From contig JACMKW010000484.1 in assembly GCA_014379885.1 (NCBI GenBank), positions 1-11,003 of the forward strand: a stretch of DNA of 11,003 nucleotides, written 5' to 3'. Position 1 is the first letter of the stretch; each line of letters begins with the position of its first letter. Below the pieces are notes generated by a model. It saw only the letters and a list, made by a program, of their open reading frames with translations, was not told the origin of the DNA and ran no database searches. The translations under genes and the position numbers were made by a program. Positions 1 through 6,740 of the stretch are shown here, in pieces. This DNA is from Rhizobacter sp. GTDB lineage: Bacteria > Pseudomonadota > Gammaproteobacteria > Burkholderiales > Burkholderiaceae.

Positions 1-65
1 CCGACGCGGTCTCACGAAGTAGGAATAAACATCCACGCGAAGCGGCACACATTGACCCATCCTGG

Positions 66-95
66 ATTCCCGCCTTCGCGCGCAAAGGCGGGAAT
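66..95. repeat. REP-like palindromic repeat downstream of ppx
   Basis: A perfect 11-base inverted repeat, ATTCCCGCCTT at 66-76 and AAGGCGGGAAT at 85-95, surrounds an 8-base loop. The flanks (TGG before, GACGG after) give the look of the 'GGATTCCCGCC...GGCGGGAATGACGG' dispersed repeat that recurs between genes in many proteobacteria. It begins 11 bases past the ppx stop codon on the minus strand. No T-run follows the stem on either strand, so it is not a classic intrinsic terminator, although a hairpin here could protect the 3' end of the transcript. The rest of 1-106 shows nothing recognisable. Confidence 0.6.
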
Positions 96-106
96 GACGG
101 CCCAGC

Positions 107-1618
107 TCAGGCTTTGATCTGCAACCGCAGCACGCCGCTGCGCTCCCACGCCGCCACTTCCTCGCTCAGCAGGAACAGCGTGCGGGGATGAGCCTGCGCC
201 CAGTCCGGTGGAAACGAGAGCTGCGCCTGCGCACCTTGCCGCCGCAGGTTCAATGCGTGGACATCGACATCGCTGCGCGCATGGCACTTGATGATGGCCA
301 GCCGCAGGCACAGTGCCTGCCAGGCAAACGCCTCCTGCACGAGCTGGGACTCCAGCTTGCGCAAGCCGCCGCGCTGCGCGAGCACGAGGTCGGCCAGGCG
401 GCGCTGTTGCGATTGAGAGAACCCGGCCGCGTCCACATGCCCCAGCAGGTAGGCGCTGTGGCGGTGGTGGTCGTGGTGCGACACCATCATGCCGATCTCG
501 TGCACCGCGGCCGCCCAGCCCAGCTCGCGCGATAAAGAGGCGTCGACGTTGGGCGCCACGCTGGTGTAGAGCGCATCAGCCACGGCCGCCACGCGTCTTG
601 CCTGGGTCACGTCGACCTCGAAGCGGCGCTGCAGTTCAGCCATGGAAGCATCGCGCACGTCATGGGCGTGGGCTCCGTCGCGGGCTTCGGCGTTGAGCCG
701 CTCGTCCAGATCGAAGATCACCCCTTGCCGCAATGCGCCACGCGCGGGCAGCAGGGCTTCGATGCCGAAATGGGTGGCCAGGGTATAGAGGATGGACAGG
801 CCGCCGCCGATCACCGCGCGGCGGTCTTCCTTGAGCCCGGGCAGGTTGAGGCGGTCGATGCGGCCGGCACGCAGGCATTGGTCCATGCACCAGCGCAGGC
901 CGTCGGGGGTGATCACGCCGTCGGTGATGCCATTGGCCGCCAGCAGTTGCGACACGGCGCCCGCCGTGCCCGACGAGCCCAACGCCTCGCGCCAGTGACG
1001 CGCTGCAAACGGCGCCAGCGCCTCTTCCAGTTCGGCTCCAGCGGCCACCTGGGCGGCGCGAAACGCACTCTCGGTAAAGCGCCCATCGCCGAAATAGCGC
1101 ATTGAAAGGCTCACGCTGCCCACTTGGAACGACTCGGCGCGCAGCGGCGTGCGGCCTTGGCCGAGGATCATTTCTGTGGAGCGCCCGCCGATGTCGACCA
1201 CCAGGCGCCATTCGTCAGAGGGCTGCAGGCGCGCCACGCCGGCAAAGATGAGTCGGGCTTCTTCGCGACCCGAAATCACCTCGATGGGGTGGCCGAGTGC
1301 GGTCTTCGCACGCTCCAGAAAGGCATTGCGGTTTTGCGCTTCTCGCAGCGTCTGGGTGGCCACGGCGCGTACCTGGGCGGGTGCATAGCCTTCGAGACGC
1401 TGTGCAAAGCGGCGCAGGCAGGCCAGGCCTCGCTGCATGGCGTCTTCGTTCAGCAGGCCCTGGGCGTCGAGGCCGGCGCCCAGGCGCACGGTTTCTTTCA
1501 GGTAGTCGATGCGCTTGTAGCGGCCCGGGATCAGCTGGCCGATCTCCAGCCGGAAGCTGTTGGAGCCCATGTCGATGGAGGCCAACTGGTCCTTGTAAAG
1601 CGGGAGAGCTTGGTTCAT
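107..1618 (-). CDS. ppx: Ppx/GppA family phosphatase (exopolyphosphatase)
   Basis: This encodes 503 residues, the usual length of a two-part Ppx. Enzymes of this family release phosphate from the ends of polyphosphate in the cytoplasm; some instead hydrolyse pppGpp. The N-terminal actin-like fold (about 1-310) shows IDMGSNSFRLEI at 15-26 for the first phosphate loop, ISGREEARLIF at 115-125 with the catalytic glutamate (E119 or E120), the second loop DIGGRSTE at 142-149, and a GSSGTAG stretch near 214-220. The C-terminal part (about 320-503) is the HD-like helical domain, with a His-rich segment near 373-387. The ATG at 1618 is chosen because homology begins right after it; the frame stays open 67 codons further upstream, but that part overlaps the end of the preceding gene and looks non-coding. 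The preceding gene ends 59 bases upstream on the same strand, so co-transcription is possible. Ppx is favoured over Gpp but the two are hard to tell apart by eye. Confidence 0.93.
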   Translation of the reverse strand: MNQALPLYKDQLASIDMGSNSFRLEIGQLIPGRYKRIDYLKETVRLGAGLDAQGLLNEDAMQRGLACLRRFAQRLEGYAPAQVRAVATQTLREAQNRNAFLERAKTALGHPIEVISGREEARLIFAGVARLQPSDEWRLVVDIGGRSTEMILGQGRTPLRAESFQVGSVSLSMRYFGDGRFTESAFRAAQVAAGAELEEALAPFAARHWREALGSSGTAGAVSQLLAANGITDGVITPDGLRWCMDQCLRAGRIDRLNLPGLKEDRRAVIGGGLSILYTLATHFGIEALLPARGALRQGVIFDLDERLNAEARDGAHAHDVRDASMAELQRRFEVDVTQARRVAAVADALYTSVAPNVDASLSRELGWAAAVHEIGMMVSHHDHHRHSAYLLGHVDAAGFSQSQQRRLADLVLAQRGGLRKLESQLVQEAFAWQALCLRLAIIKCHARSDVDVHALNLRRQGAQAQLSFPPDWAQAHPRTLFLLSEEVAAWERSGVLRLQIKA

Positions 1619-1677
1619 GCCCGGAATTGTGCGGGCATCTCGCGACGGTTTTGTGGTGAGAGCCTGCTTGTTTTTAT

Positions 1678-4089
1678 TCAGGCGGCCTGCAAGCCCTCTG
1701 CGTCTGACGACACATCGTTGCCCCTGGTTCGTGTCAGGGCCGATCGGGCCTGCAGAAAGCCCGCCACCTCGGTACTGTGCAGAGGCGGCGAGATCAGAAA
1801 CCCTTGTACTGAATCGCATTGCTGCTCGCGCAAGACCTCGAGCGCGGGCTCGTCTTCCACACCTTCGGCCAGCGTGTCCATGCGCAGCGCGCGTGCCATC
1901 TCGATGGTGGCGCGCACGATGGCGCGTGCGTCGGGGCGGTCGACGATCTCGCAGACGAAGGAGCGGTCGATCTTCAGCTGGTCGAACGGAAAGCGGCGCA
2001 GGTAGGCCAGCGATGAATAGCCGGTGCCAAAGTCATCAAGCGCGATGCGCACGCCCAGCTCGCGCAGGCTGTGCAGCTTGGCGAGTGTGCTGCTGCTGTC
2101 GGCCATCAACACCGATTCGGTGATCTCGATCTCCAGCCGTTGCGGCTGCAAGCCGCTGGTGGCCAGCGCATGGGCCACGTCGGCGCGCAGGTCGCGTGCC
2201 ATCACCTGCAAAGGCGAGAGGTTGACCGCCACGCGCACGTGCTCGGGCCAGGCGCGCGCCTCCTTGCAGGCCTCGTGGAGCACCCACTTGCCGATCTCAT
2301 GGATCATGCCGGCCTCTTCGGCCACGGGAATGAACTCGTGCGGCGGCACATCGCCCAGCTCGGGGTGCTTCCAGCGCAACAATGCCTCGAAGGCAATCAC
2401 CTCGTGGTTCGACAGGTTGATCTGCGGCTGGTACACGAGTTGCAATTGTTTGCCCGGGATGGCCTCGCGCAGTGCACGCTCCACATCGAGGCGCTTCATC
2501 ACGCGTGCGCCCATGCTCTGCGTGTAGAAGCTGAACTGGCCGCGGCCGGCTGCCTTGGCGGCGTACAGGGCCAGGTCGGCGTGTTTGAGCAGCACGTCGG
2601 CGTCCAGGCCGTCGCGCGGCGCCAGCGCTACGCCCAGGCTCGCGCCGAGCGGCACCGTCACACCGCCGATCTCACAGGGTTTGCCGAGTGCATACAGCAC
2701 ACGGCCGGCCACCAGCGCCACTTCATCGGCGTCGGTCACGTCGCGCACGATCAGGCCGAACTCGTCACCGCCCAGGCGTGCGACCACGTCGCCTTCGCGC
2801 CGTGCGGCCTCCAGGCGCTGACCGACCACGCGCAGGAGCTTGTCGCCCATGTCGTGGCCGAGCGCGTCGTTGATGGTCTTGAAGCCGTCGAGGTCGAGGC
2901 ACAGCACGGCACATTGTTCGCCCGACTGGCGCACGCTCGCAAGCGCGCTGTCGAGTTCGATGCGGAAGCGGTGGCGATTGCTGAGGTCGGTGACGGCATC
3001 GAAGTGGGCGAGGTGCCACACATGGTTCTGCGCCTCGCGAGCCGAGGTGACATTGGAGACCACGCCACGCCAGCCACTGGCGCCATCAACGGGTTTGGCG
3101 GTGAGCGACCACCAGATCGTGCGCTCGGCCACCTTCACGGGCAGCTCGATGTGGCTGAACGGTGTGCCGTCTTCCAGATGTTGAGCCAGGCGCTTGAGTG
3201 CCGCCGCGCCTTCGGTGGCCACCGATTCGCGCAGCTTGCGTTGGCGGCGCAGCAGAACCTCCAGCAGGCTGCGGCCCTCGAGCGCACTGGCCGGGCGCCC
3301 GAGCAGGCGGGCCATGCGGTGCGACACGCGGCGCAGCCGGCCTTCGGTGTCGATCTCCCACAGCACGTCGGCGGCATGCTGCTCGAAGTCGTGCAGCAGC
3401 AACCCGATCACTTCGCGTTGGTTGTCGGCGCGCAACTCGGCCACCACACGTGCCTTGAACATGCGTGACCAGGCTCGCACACCGGCCAGCACGACGAGCA
3501 CGTACACCACCAGCAACAGGAACATCGTCAGGGCGGCTTCGGCGTTCAGCTGCATCACAGCTGCCGCGGCCCCCACGCTCATCAGCGCGGGGAAGATCGT
3601 GCCCGCCTGGCGTATCGGCGCGAGCGCCGCTGCGCCGGCGCACATGATGGCCACGGTGATGCTGGTGAGCACGAGAAACTGCGTGGGTGTGGCGCCCGAG
3701 CTCATGAAGGGCAGGGGCGCTGCCCACAAGATGCCCATGAAGGCAGCATGCCCTGCGGCGTGGCTGGTGGCACGGGTCGATACCTGCTTGGGGGCGTAAC
3801 CCTGCCGCCAGCGCCACCAGGCGCGCACGCCCATCGCCACGCCGCAGCCCACGAGCAAAGCCCAGAGGGCCAGTTGAAGCCAGGGCACGTGATTGCGGAA
3901 TGTCCAGCACAGCATGCCCACCCCCACAGCGTTGGCGGCCACGACCATGGGCGTGAGGGTCAGCACCGCCTGCACCTGCATGGCGCGCAGCCGGCCACGC
4001 AAGTCGGTGGACTGCGGGTCGGTCAGTTCGGACAGATCCGCCTCAGTGGCGGGTGCACTGTCAGAGACGGAAGCAGTGGGCGTGTGCAC
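1678..4089 (-). CDS. Membrane GGDEF-EAL protein with PAS domain (c-di-GMP cyclase/phosphodiesterase)
   Basis: A bifunctional cyclic-di-GMP enzyme, about 803 residues from a GTG at 4089. Order of parts in that numbering: six predicted membrane helices (about 42-205), a PAS domain (about 230-350), GGDEF (about 360-520) and EAL (about 540-790). The cyclase site is intact (RLGGDEF, 438-444), and an inhibitory I-site RxxD (431-434) lies exactly five residues before GGDEF. The phosphodiesterase ligands also look complete: EALLR (568-572), N623, E658, DDFGTGYSS (685-693), K706, E742 and Q762. Both activities are therefore possible and the net output is unknown. The membrane part is not a MASE type I can name. 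The start is uncertain: the frame is open to a GTG at 4302, but the first 70 residues from there look non-coding; an ATG at 3981 sits just before the first helix. None has a good ribosome binding site. Confidence 0.93.
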   Translation of the reverse strand: MHTPTASVSDSAPATEADLSELTDPQSTDLRGRLRAMQVQAVLTLTPMVVAANAVGVGMLCWTFRNHVPWLQLALWALLVGCGVAMGVRAWWRWRQGYAPKQVSTRATSHAAGHAAFMGILWAAPLPFMSSGATPTQFLVLTSITVAIMCAGAAALAPIRQAGTIFPALMSVGAAAAVMQLNAEAALTMFLLLVVYVLVVLAGVRAWSRMFKARVVAELRADNQREVIGLLLHDFEQHAADVLWEIDTEGRLRRVSHRMARLLGRPASALEGRSLLEVLLRRQRKLRESVATEGAAALKRLAQHLEDGTPFSHIELPVKVAERTIWWSLTAKPVDGASGWRGVVSNVTSAREAQNHVWHLAHFDAVTDLSNRHRFRIELDSALASVRQSGEQCAVLCLDLDGFKTINDALGHDMGDKLLRVVGQRLEAARREGDVVARLGGDEFGLIVRDVTDADEVALVAGRVLYALGKPCEIGGVTVPLGASLGVALAPRDGLDADVLLKHADLALYAAKAAGRGQFSFYTQSMGARVMKRLDVERALREAIPGKQLQLVYQPQINLSNHEVIAFEALLRWKHPELGDVPPHEFIPVAEEAGMIHEIGKWVLHEACKEARAWPEHVRVAVNLSPLQVMARDLRADVAHALATSGLQPQRLEIEITESVLMADSSSTLAKLHSLRELGVRIALDDFGTGYSSLAYLRRFPFDQLKIDRSFVCEIVDRPDARAIVRATIEMARALRMDTLAEGVEDEPALEVLREQQCDSVQGFLISPPLHSTEVAGFLQARSALTRTRGNDVSSDAEGLQAA

Positions 4090-4412
4090 GGTGTGGTGTG
4101 GCGGCGGAATGCTTGAGGCCGGCAGGCGCGGTAGCGCGTGAGGCCCAAGGGGCGAGGATTGCCGCAGCCACGAGCTGGCGCAAGGGCGGCAGCCCTGCTT
4201 GCCCCCGCGCCGCTCGCGTTTCAGGCGAAAAGTTCCGATATCCGTGGTGCCACGGGCTTCGGCGCCACACCGTCCTCGCCCATGAGCTGTGCATTGGTTC
4301 ACGCTGCGACCGGAAAGTCTGCCCTCGTCCTTCCATGGACTGGAAGCGCGCCGTCGGCTGCCTCCACGCCAAGGGCGCTGCCTGACACGTTAAGCTTGGC
4401 ACCCTTGCTGTG
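4090..4412. other. Intergenic stretch with several hairpins; possible leader or small RNA
   Basis: This gap between divergent genes holds no convincing protein gene. On the plus strand it has GTGGTGCC (4244-4251) pairing with GGCGCCAC (4261-4268, one G-T pair), CTTCCA (4330-4335) with TGGAAG (4341-4346), and GCCAAG (4368-4373) with CTTGGC (4395-4400). CCCTTGC at 4402-4408 could also pair with GCAAGGG at 4180-4186, and its CCCTTG with CAAGGG at 4370-4375, so alternative folds exist. A plus-strand terminator follows at once. I see no clear promoter, and no match by eye to 6S, SRP, RNase P, tmRNA or a tRNA. Part of the left side may instead be the 5' end of the GGDEF-EAL gene on the minus strand, if that gene starts further upstream. 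Confidence 0.4.
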
Positions 4413-4437
4413 AGCCGCGCGCCCTGCGCGGCTTTTT
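4413..4437 (+). terminator. Intrinsic terminator just before the ZIP transporter gene
   Basis: AGCCGCGC (4413-4420) pairs perfectly with GCGCGGCT (4426-4433) around the loop GCCCT and is followed by a run of five T (4433-4437). The T-run makes it act on the plus strand only. No annotated plus-strand gene lies to its left; the neighbour there is divergent. It therefore ends an unrecognised plus-strand RNA or acts as an attenuator in the leader of the transporter gene, whose ATG is 15 bases further on. Confidence 0.8.
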
Positions 4438-4452
4438 CATGTCACCCGACGA

Positions 4453-5229
4453 ATGACCCTTCTCTACATCATCACCGCCACGCTGGCCGGCGGCCTGCTG
4501 TCGGTGTTCATTGCCGCCAGCCTCACCGTCAAGGTGCTGGGGCGCGTGGTGCAGCACCTGGTGAGCCTGTCGGCCGGTGTGCTACTCGCCACGGCCTTGC
4601 TCAACGTGCTGCCCGAGGCCTTCGAGAGCAAGGCCAGCCCGCAAGCGCTGTTTGCCACGCTGCTCGCCGGCCTGATCTTTTTCTTTCTGCTGGAAAAAGC
4701 CGAGCTCTACCGCCACAGCCACCACCACCAAGGCGATGGGCACCAGCACCATCACCATTTCGACCAGCAGCAAGCCGGCCGCGGCGGTTGGAGCGTGTTG
4801 CTGGGCGACAGCATCCACAACTTCTGCGACGGCATCATCATCGCCGCCGCCTTCCTGACCGATGTGCATCTGGGCCTGGTGACTTCACTGGCCATCATTG
4901 CGCACGAGATTCCGCAAGAGGTGGGCGACTACATCGTGCTGCTCAACGCCGGCCTGTCACGCCGCAAGGCCTTGCTCTACAACGCGATGTCGGGCCTGGC
5001 CGCGGTGGTGGGCGGGGTGGTGGGCTACTTCATCGTCGGCCCGTGGTCGCAACTCTTCCCCTACCTGCTGGTGGTGGCATCGAGCAGCTTCATCTACGTG
5101 GCGGTGGCTGACCTGATCCCGCAGTTGCAGCACCGCCTGTCGATGAAGGACACGTTGTCGCAGCTGGCCTGGCTGGCGGCCGGCATGCTGATCATCGTGG
5201 GCGTGCTGCAGGTCGTGCACGCTCACTAG
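4453..5229 (+). CDS. ZIP family divalent metal transporter
   Basis: A 258-residue inner-membrane protein of the ZIP (Zrt/Irt-like) family, which moves Zn(II), Fe(II), Mn(II) or related ions into the cytoplasm. About eight hydrophobic segments fit the family. The two metal-site motifs are clear: HNFCDG (122-127) and HEIPQE (151-156). Between the third and fourth segments lies a histidine-rich loop (88-102) with nine histidines, typical of metal-sensing or metal-handling loops. The length matches bacterial ZupT/GufA-like members, but I do not assign zupT because the metal cannot be read from sequence. The ATG at 4453 begins at the first hydrophobic helix; the bases before it (CCCGACGA) have no proper Shine-Dalgarno sequence. 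An intrinsic terminator ends only 15 bases upstream, so expression may depend on readthrough. It converges with the stress-protein gene downstream. Confidence 0.93.
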   Translation: MTLLYIITATLAGGLLSVFIAASLTVKVLGRVVQHLVSLSAGVLLATALLNVLPEAFESKASPQALFATLLAGLIFFFLLEKAELYRHSHHHQGDGHQHHHHFDQQQAGRGGWSVLLGDSIHNFCDGIIIAAAFLTDVHLGLVTSLAIIAHEIPQEVGDYIVLLNAGLSRRKALLYNAMSGLAAVVGGVVGYFIVGPWSQLFPYLLVVASSSFIYVAVADLIPQLQHRLSMKDTLSQLAWLAAGMLIIVGVLQVVHAH

Positions 5230-5240
5230 GCGGAGAACGC

Positions 5241-5353
5241 CACAGACCGCTCAGCCTGACCCTTCGATACCTCAGGGCAGGGTACGCATTCGCGTATCGA
5301 AGCCACGCTCAGACCGTGCCAGGCCTTCGATACCTCAGGCTGAGCGGTCTGTG
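5241..5353. repeat. Mosaic palindromic repeat between convergent genes
   Basis: The ends are a perfect 19-base inverted repeat, CACAGACCGCTCAGCCTGA (5241-5259) and its complement (5335-5353). Inside, CCTTCGATACCTCAGG occurs twice in direct orientation (5261-5276 and 5324-5339), and a reversed GTATCGAAG (5294-5302) lies between them. A small hairpin, TACGC-ATTC-GCGTA (5283-5296), overlaps that reversed copy. The CCTTCGATAC...CTCAGG...GAGCGG units resemble dispersed repeats found in Burkholderiales genomes. Sitting between the 3' ends of two convergent genes, it may shield both transcripts, but there is no T-run on either side. No transposase is present. Confidence 0.75.
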
Positions 5354-5375
5354 ATGGATGATCCGTACTGACCAG

Positions 5376-5810
5376 TCAACGAACCACAAGCACCGGCACC
5401 TTGCTGTGCGTCAACACTTTCTGAGTTTCGCTGCCCAGCAGCAAGGCGCTGACACCGCGCCTGCCATGTGAGGCCATCACGATCAGGCCGCACTCATGTC
5501 GGCGTGCATGTTCGATCACGGCCTCCCAGGGGTGCAAGGCCTCCACGGTGTGCGCCTCGCACAGCAGGCCCATCCCTTCTGCCGCTTCGCGCACCTCTTT
5601 CACGCGGGCCGAGGCCATGCGTTCCTGGGCATCGAAGAACTCCTGCGGCGGCGTGGGCTGCATCTCGGAAATCGCGCTGTAGGGGAAAGGTTCTTTCACG
5701 CTCAGGGTGTAAAGCTTGGCGTTGACCGACTTGGCCAACGCGATGGCGGTGTCGACCGCCTTCTTCGTGATGTCAGAACCGTCGGTCGGAACCAGGATGC
5801 GGTTGAACAT
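5376..5810 (-). CDS. Universal stress protein (UspA family)
   Basis: This is a single-domain Usp of 144 residues, the normal size for the family, with a nucleotide-binding Rossmann-like fold in the cytoplasm. It opens with FNRILVPTDGSD (2-13), where D10 is the usual ATP-site aspartate. The ATP-loop motif G-2x-G-9x-G(S/T) reads ASHG (113-116), nine residues, then GS (126-127). The first glycine is alanine, so binding should be tested rather than assumed. The ATG at 5810 is chosen over one two codons upstream because GGAG (5817-5820) lies six bases before it, whereas the upstream ATG directly abuts the GGAG. A promoter and an FNR-like box precede it, suggesting its own control, possibly by low oxygen, although it follows the sulfurtransferase gene by only 93 bases. 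Confidence 0.93.
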   Translation of the reverse strand: MFNRILVPTDGSDITKKAVDTAIALAKSVNAKLYTLSVKEPFPYSAISEMQPTPPQEFFDAQERMASARVKEVREAAEGMGLLCEAHTVEALHPWEAVIEHARRHECGLIVMASHGRRGVSALLLGSETQKVLTHSKVPVLVVR

Positions 5811-5847
5811 GATCATCTCCAAAGTCGAACAGGAGCGTTCAAACGCG

Positions 5848-5876
5848 AACTTAGCCCCGGCTGGCCGACAGGTCAA
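5848..5876 (-). promoter_or_regulatory. Likely sigma-70 promoter of the usp gene
   Basis: Read on the minus strand, TTGACC (5871-5876) is separated by exactly 17 bases from TAAGTT (5848-5853). The -35 box matches consensus at five of six bases, while the -10 box is poorer. The start of transcription would be near 5841, leaving a leader of about 30 bases that contains the GGAG ribosome binding site. Confidence 0.45.
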
Positions 5877-5893
5877 CCGCAGCGAACGCTGGT

Positions 5894-5907
5894 GTGATGT
5901 AAGTCAA
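5894..5907 (-). promoter_or_regulatory. FNR/ANR-like box upstream of usp
   Basis: The minus strand reads TTGAC-TTAC-ATCAC, against the FNR/ANR consensus TTGAT-N4-ATCAA: eight of ten half-site bases match and the spacing is correct. Its centre is about 60 bases before the start of transcription predicted for the usp promoter, close to the -61.5 position of class I FNR activators. The box contains the stop codon of the sulfurtransferase gene. Regulation by oxygen is inferred. Confidence 0.45.
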
Positions 5908-6731
5908 TGCCTACGGGCGCTCATTGGCCGCGATGCATCGCTTGACCACTCGCTCCATGAGCCGGGGTACAGCGCGCCGGCCTCCAAGCCCGCCAGTTCC
6001 ATGGCCAACAGGTTGTGGCAGGCCGTGACACCCGATCCGCATTGATGCACCACCGGCCGGCCATCCAGCAGCGCGCCGAACTCGGCGCGCAACTGCTCGG
6101 CCGGTTTGAAACGACCATCGGCCTGCAGGTTGTCCTTGAAAAAGCGGTTGACGGCGCCGGGGATGTGGCCGGCGACGGCGTCCAGCGGCTCCACCTCGCC
6201 ACGGTAGCGCTCGGGGGCGCGGGCGTCGATCACCAGCACGTCTGCAAGGCGCGATTGGAGCTGTTGCGCGTGGAGCGTGGGCAGGGCTGGGTGTTCCCAT
6301 GGGTAGGCAGTGGTTGGATGGGGTGTGGGCAGATCGGTGCTCAGCGCGCCACCGGCTTGCTGCCAGGCTGCGAGGCCGCCGTCGAGCAGCGCCACGTTGG
6401 CATGGCCCATCCAGCGCAGCACCCACCAGGCGCGCACGGCGAAAGTGCCTCCTTGGCGGTCGTAGACCACGATCGACGTACCCGGAGCGATGCCCGTCTC
6501 GCCCATCCACCGTGCGTAGTCTTCGGGCTCGCGCAGCGGGTGGCGGCCGTTGTGGCCGTTTTTGGGGGCAGACAGGTCGCGATCAAGGTGCACGTAGCGC
6601 GCGCCGGGCAGGTGGCGCTCACGGTAGCTGCGCTCGCCGGCAGCGGGGTCGGCGAGATCGAAGCTGCAGTCCAGCAGCACCGGCTGCGGGCTGCGGGCCA
6701 ACAAGTCGTGGGCGCTGATCAAGGGGTGCAT
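5904..6731 (-). CDS. sseA: 3-mercaptopyruvate sulfurtransferase (tandem rhodanese)
   Basis: A 275-residue protein with two rhodanese domains: an inactive N-terminal one (about 4-128) and a catalytic C-terminal one (about 155-270). The active-site loop is CGSGVTA (231-237) with C231 as the persulfide cysteine. The CG-S/T-G pattern marks mercaptopyruvate sulfurtransferases, whereas thiosulfate rhodaneses usually carry CRKGVT. RAPERYRGEVEP (171-182) supplies the arginines expected near the substrate carboxylate. The enzyme would move sulfur from 3-mercaptopyruvate to thiols or cyanide in the cytoplasm. The ATG at 6731 starts nine bases after the stop of the permease gene, with only a weak AGGG upstream, so translation may be coupled. 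It is probably the last member of the transcript that begins with the Rieske gene. Confidence 0.92.
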   Translation of the reverse strand: MHPLISAHDLLARSPQPVLLDCSFDLADPAAGERSYRERHLPGARYVHLDRDLSAPKNGHNGRHPLREPEDYARWMGETGIAPGTSIVVYDRQGGTFAVRAWWVLRWMGHANVALLDGGLAAWQQAGGALSTDLPTPHPTTAYPWEHPALPTLHAQQLQSRLADVLVIDARAPERYRGEVEPLDAVAGHIPGAVNRFFKDNLQADGRFKPAEQLRAEFGALLDGRPVVHQCGSGVTACHNLLAMELAGLEAGALYPGSWSEWSSDASRPMSARRH

Positions 6732-6740
6732 GGGTAGGCC

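Noticed and set aside
1619..1819. Upstream extension of ppx by 67 codons
   Set aside because: It overlaps the 3' end of the GGDEF-EAL gene in another frame and lacks Ppx-like sequence; the ATG at 1618 gives the family's normal N-terminus.
2071..3468. Open frame of 465 codons on the plus strand opposite the GGDEF-EAL gene
   Set aside because: It is His/Gln/Ala-rich, shows no domain, and lies fully antisense to a gene with clear catalytic motifs. Long antisense frames are expected at this GC content.
4090..4302. N-terminal extension of the GGDEF-EAL protein to a GTG at 4302
   Set aside because: The extra 71 residues are Arg/Gly/Pro/Cys-rich without pattern and no ribosome binding site precedes them. 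It is not fully excluded, since the true start is unsettled.
4138..4413. 91-codon plus-strand frame whose stop codon touches the terminator at 4413
   Set aside because: The position is suggestive, but the protein is low-complexity Ala/Pro/Ser with no recognisable domain and starts at a GTG without a ribosome binding site. A non-coding RNA explains the terminator as well.
4224..4437. Possible 6S RNA (a GATATCC segment followed by a hairpin resembles part of 6S)
   Set aside because: I could not build the long closing stem or the central bubble, and as far as I recall 6S in this order lies next to zapA. A covariance-model search would decide.
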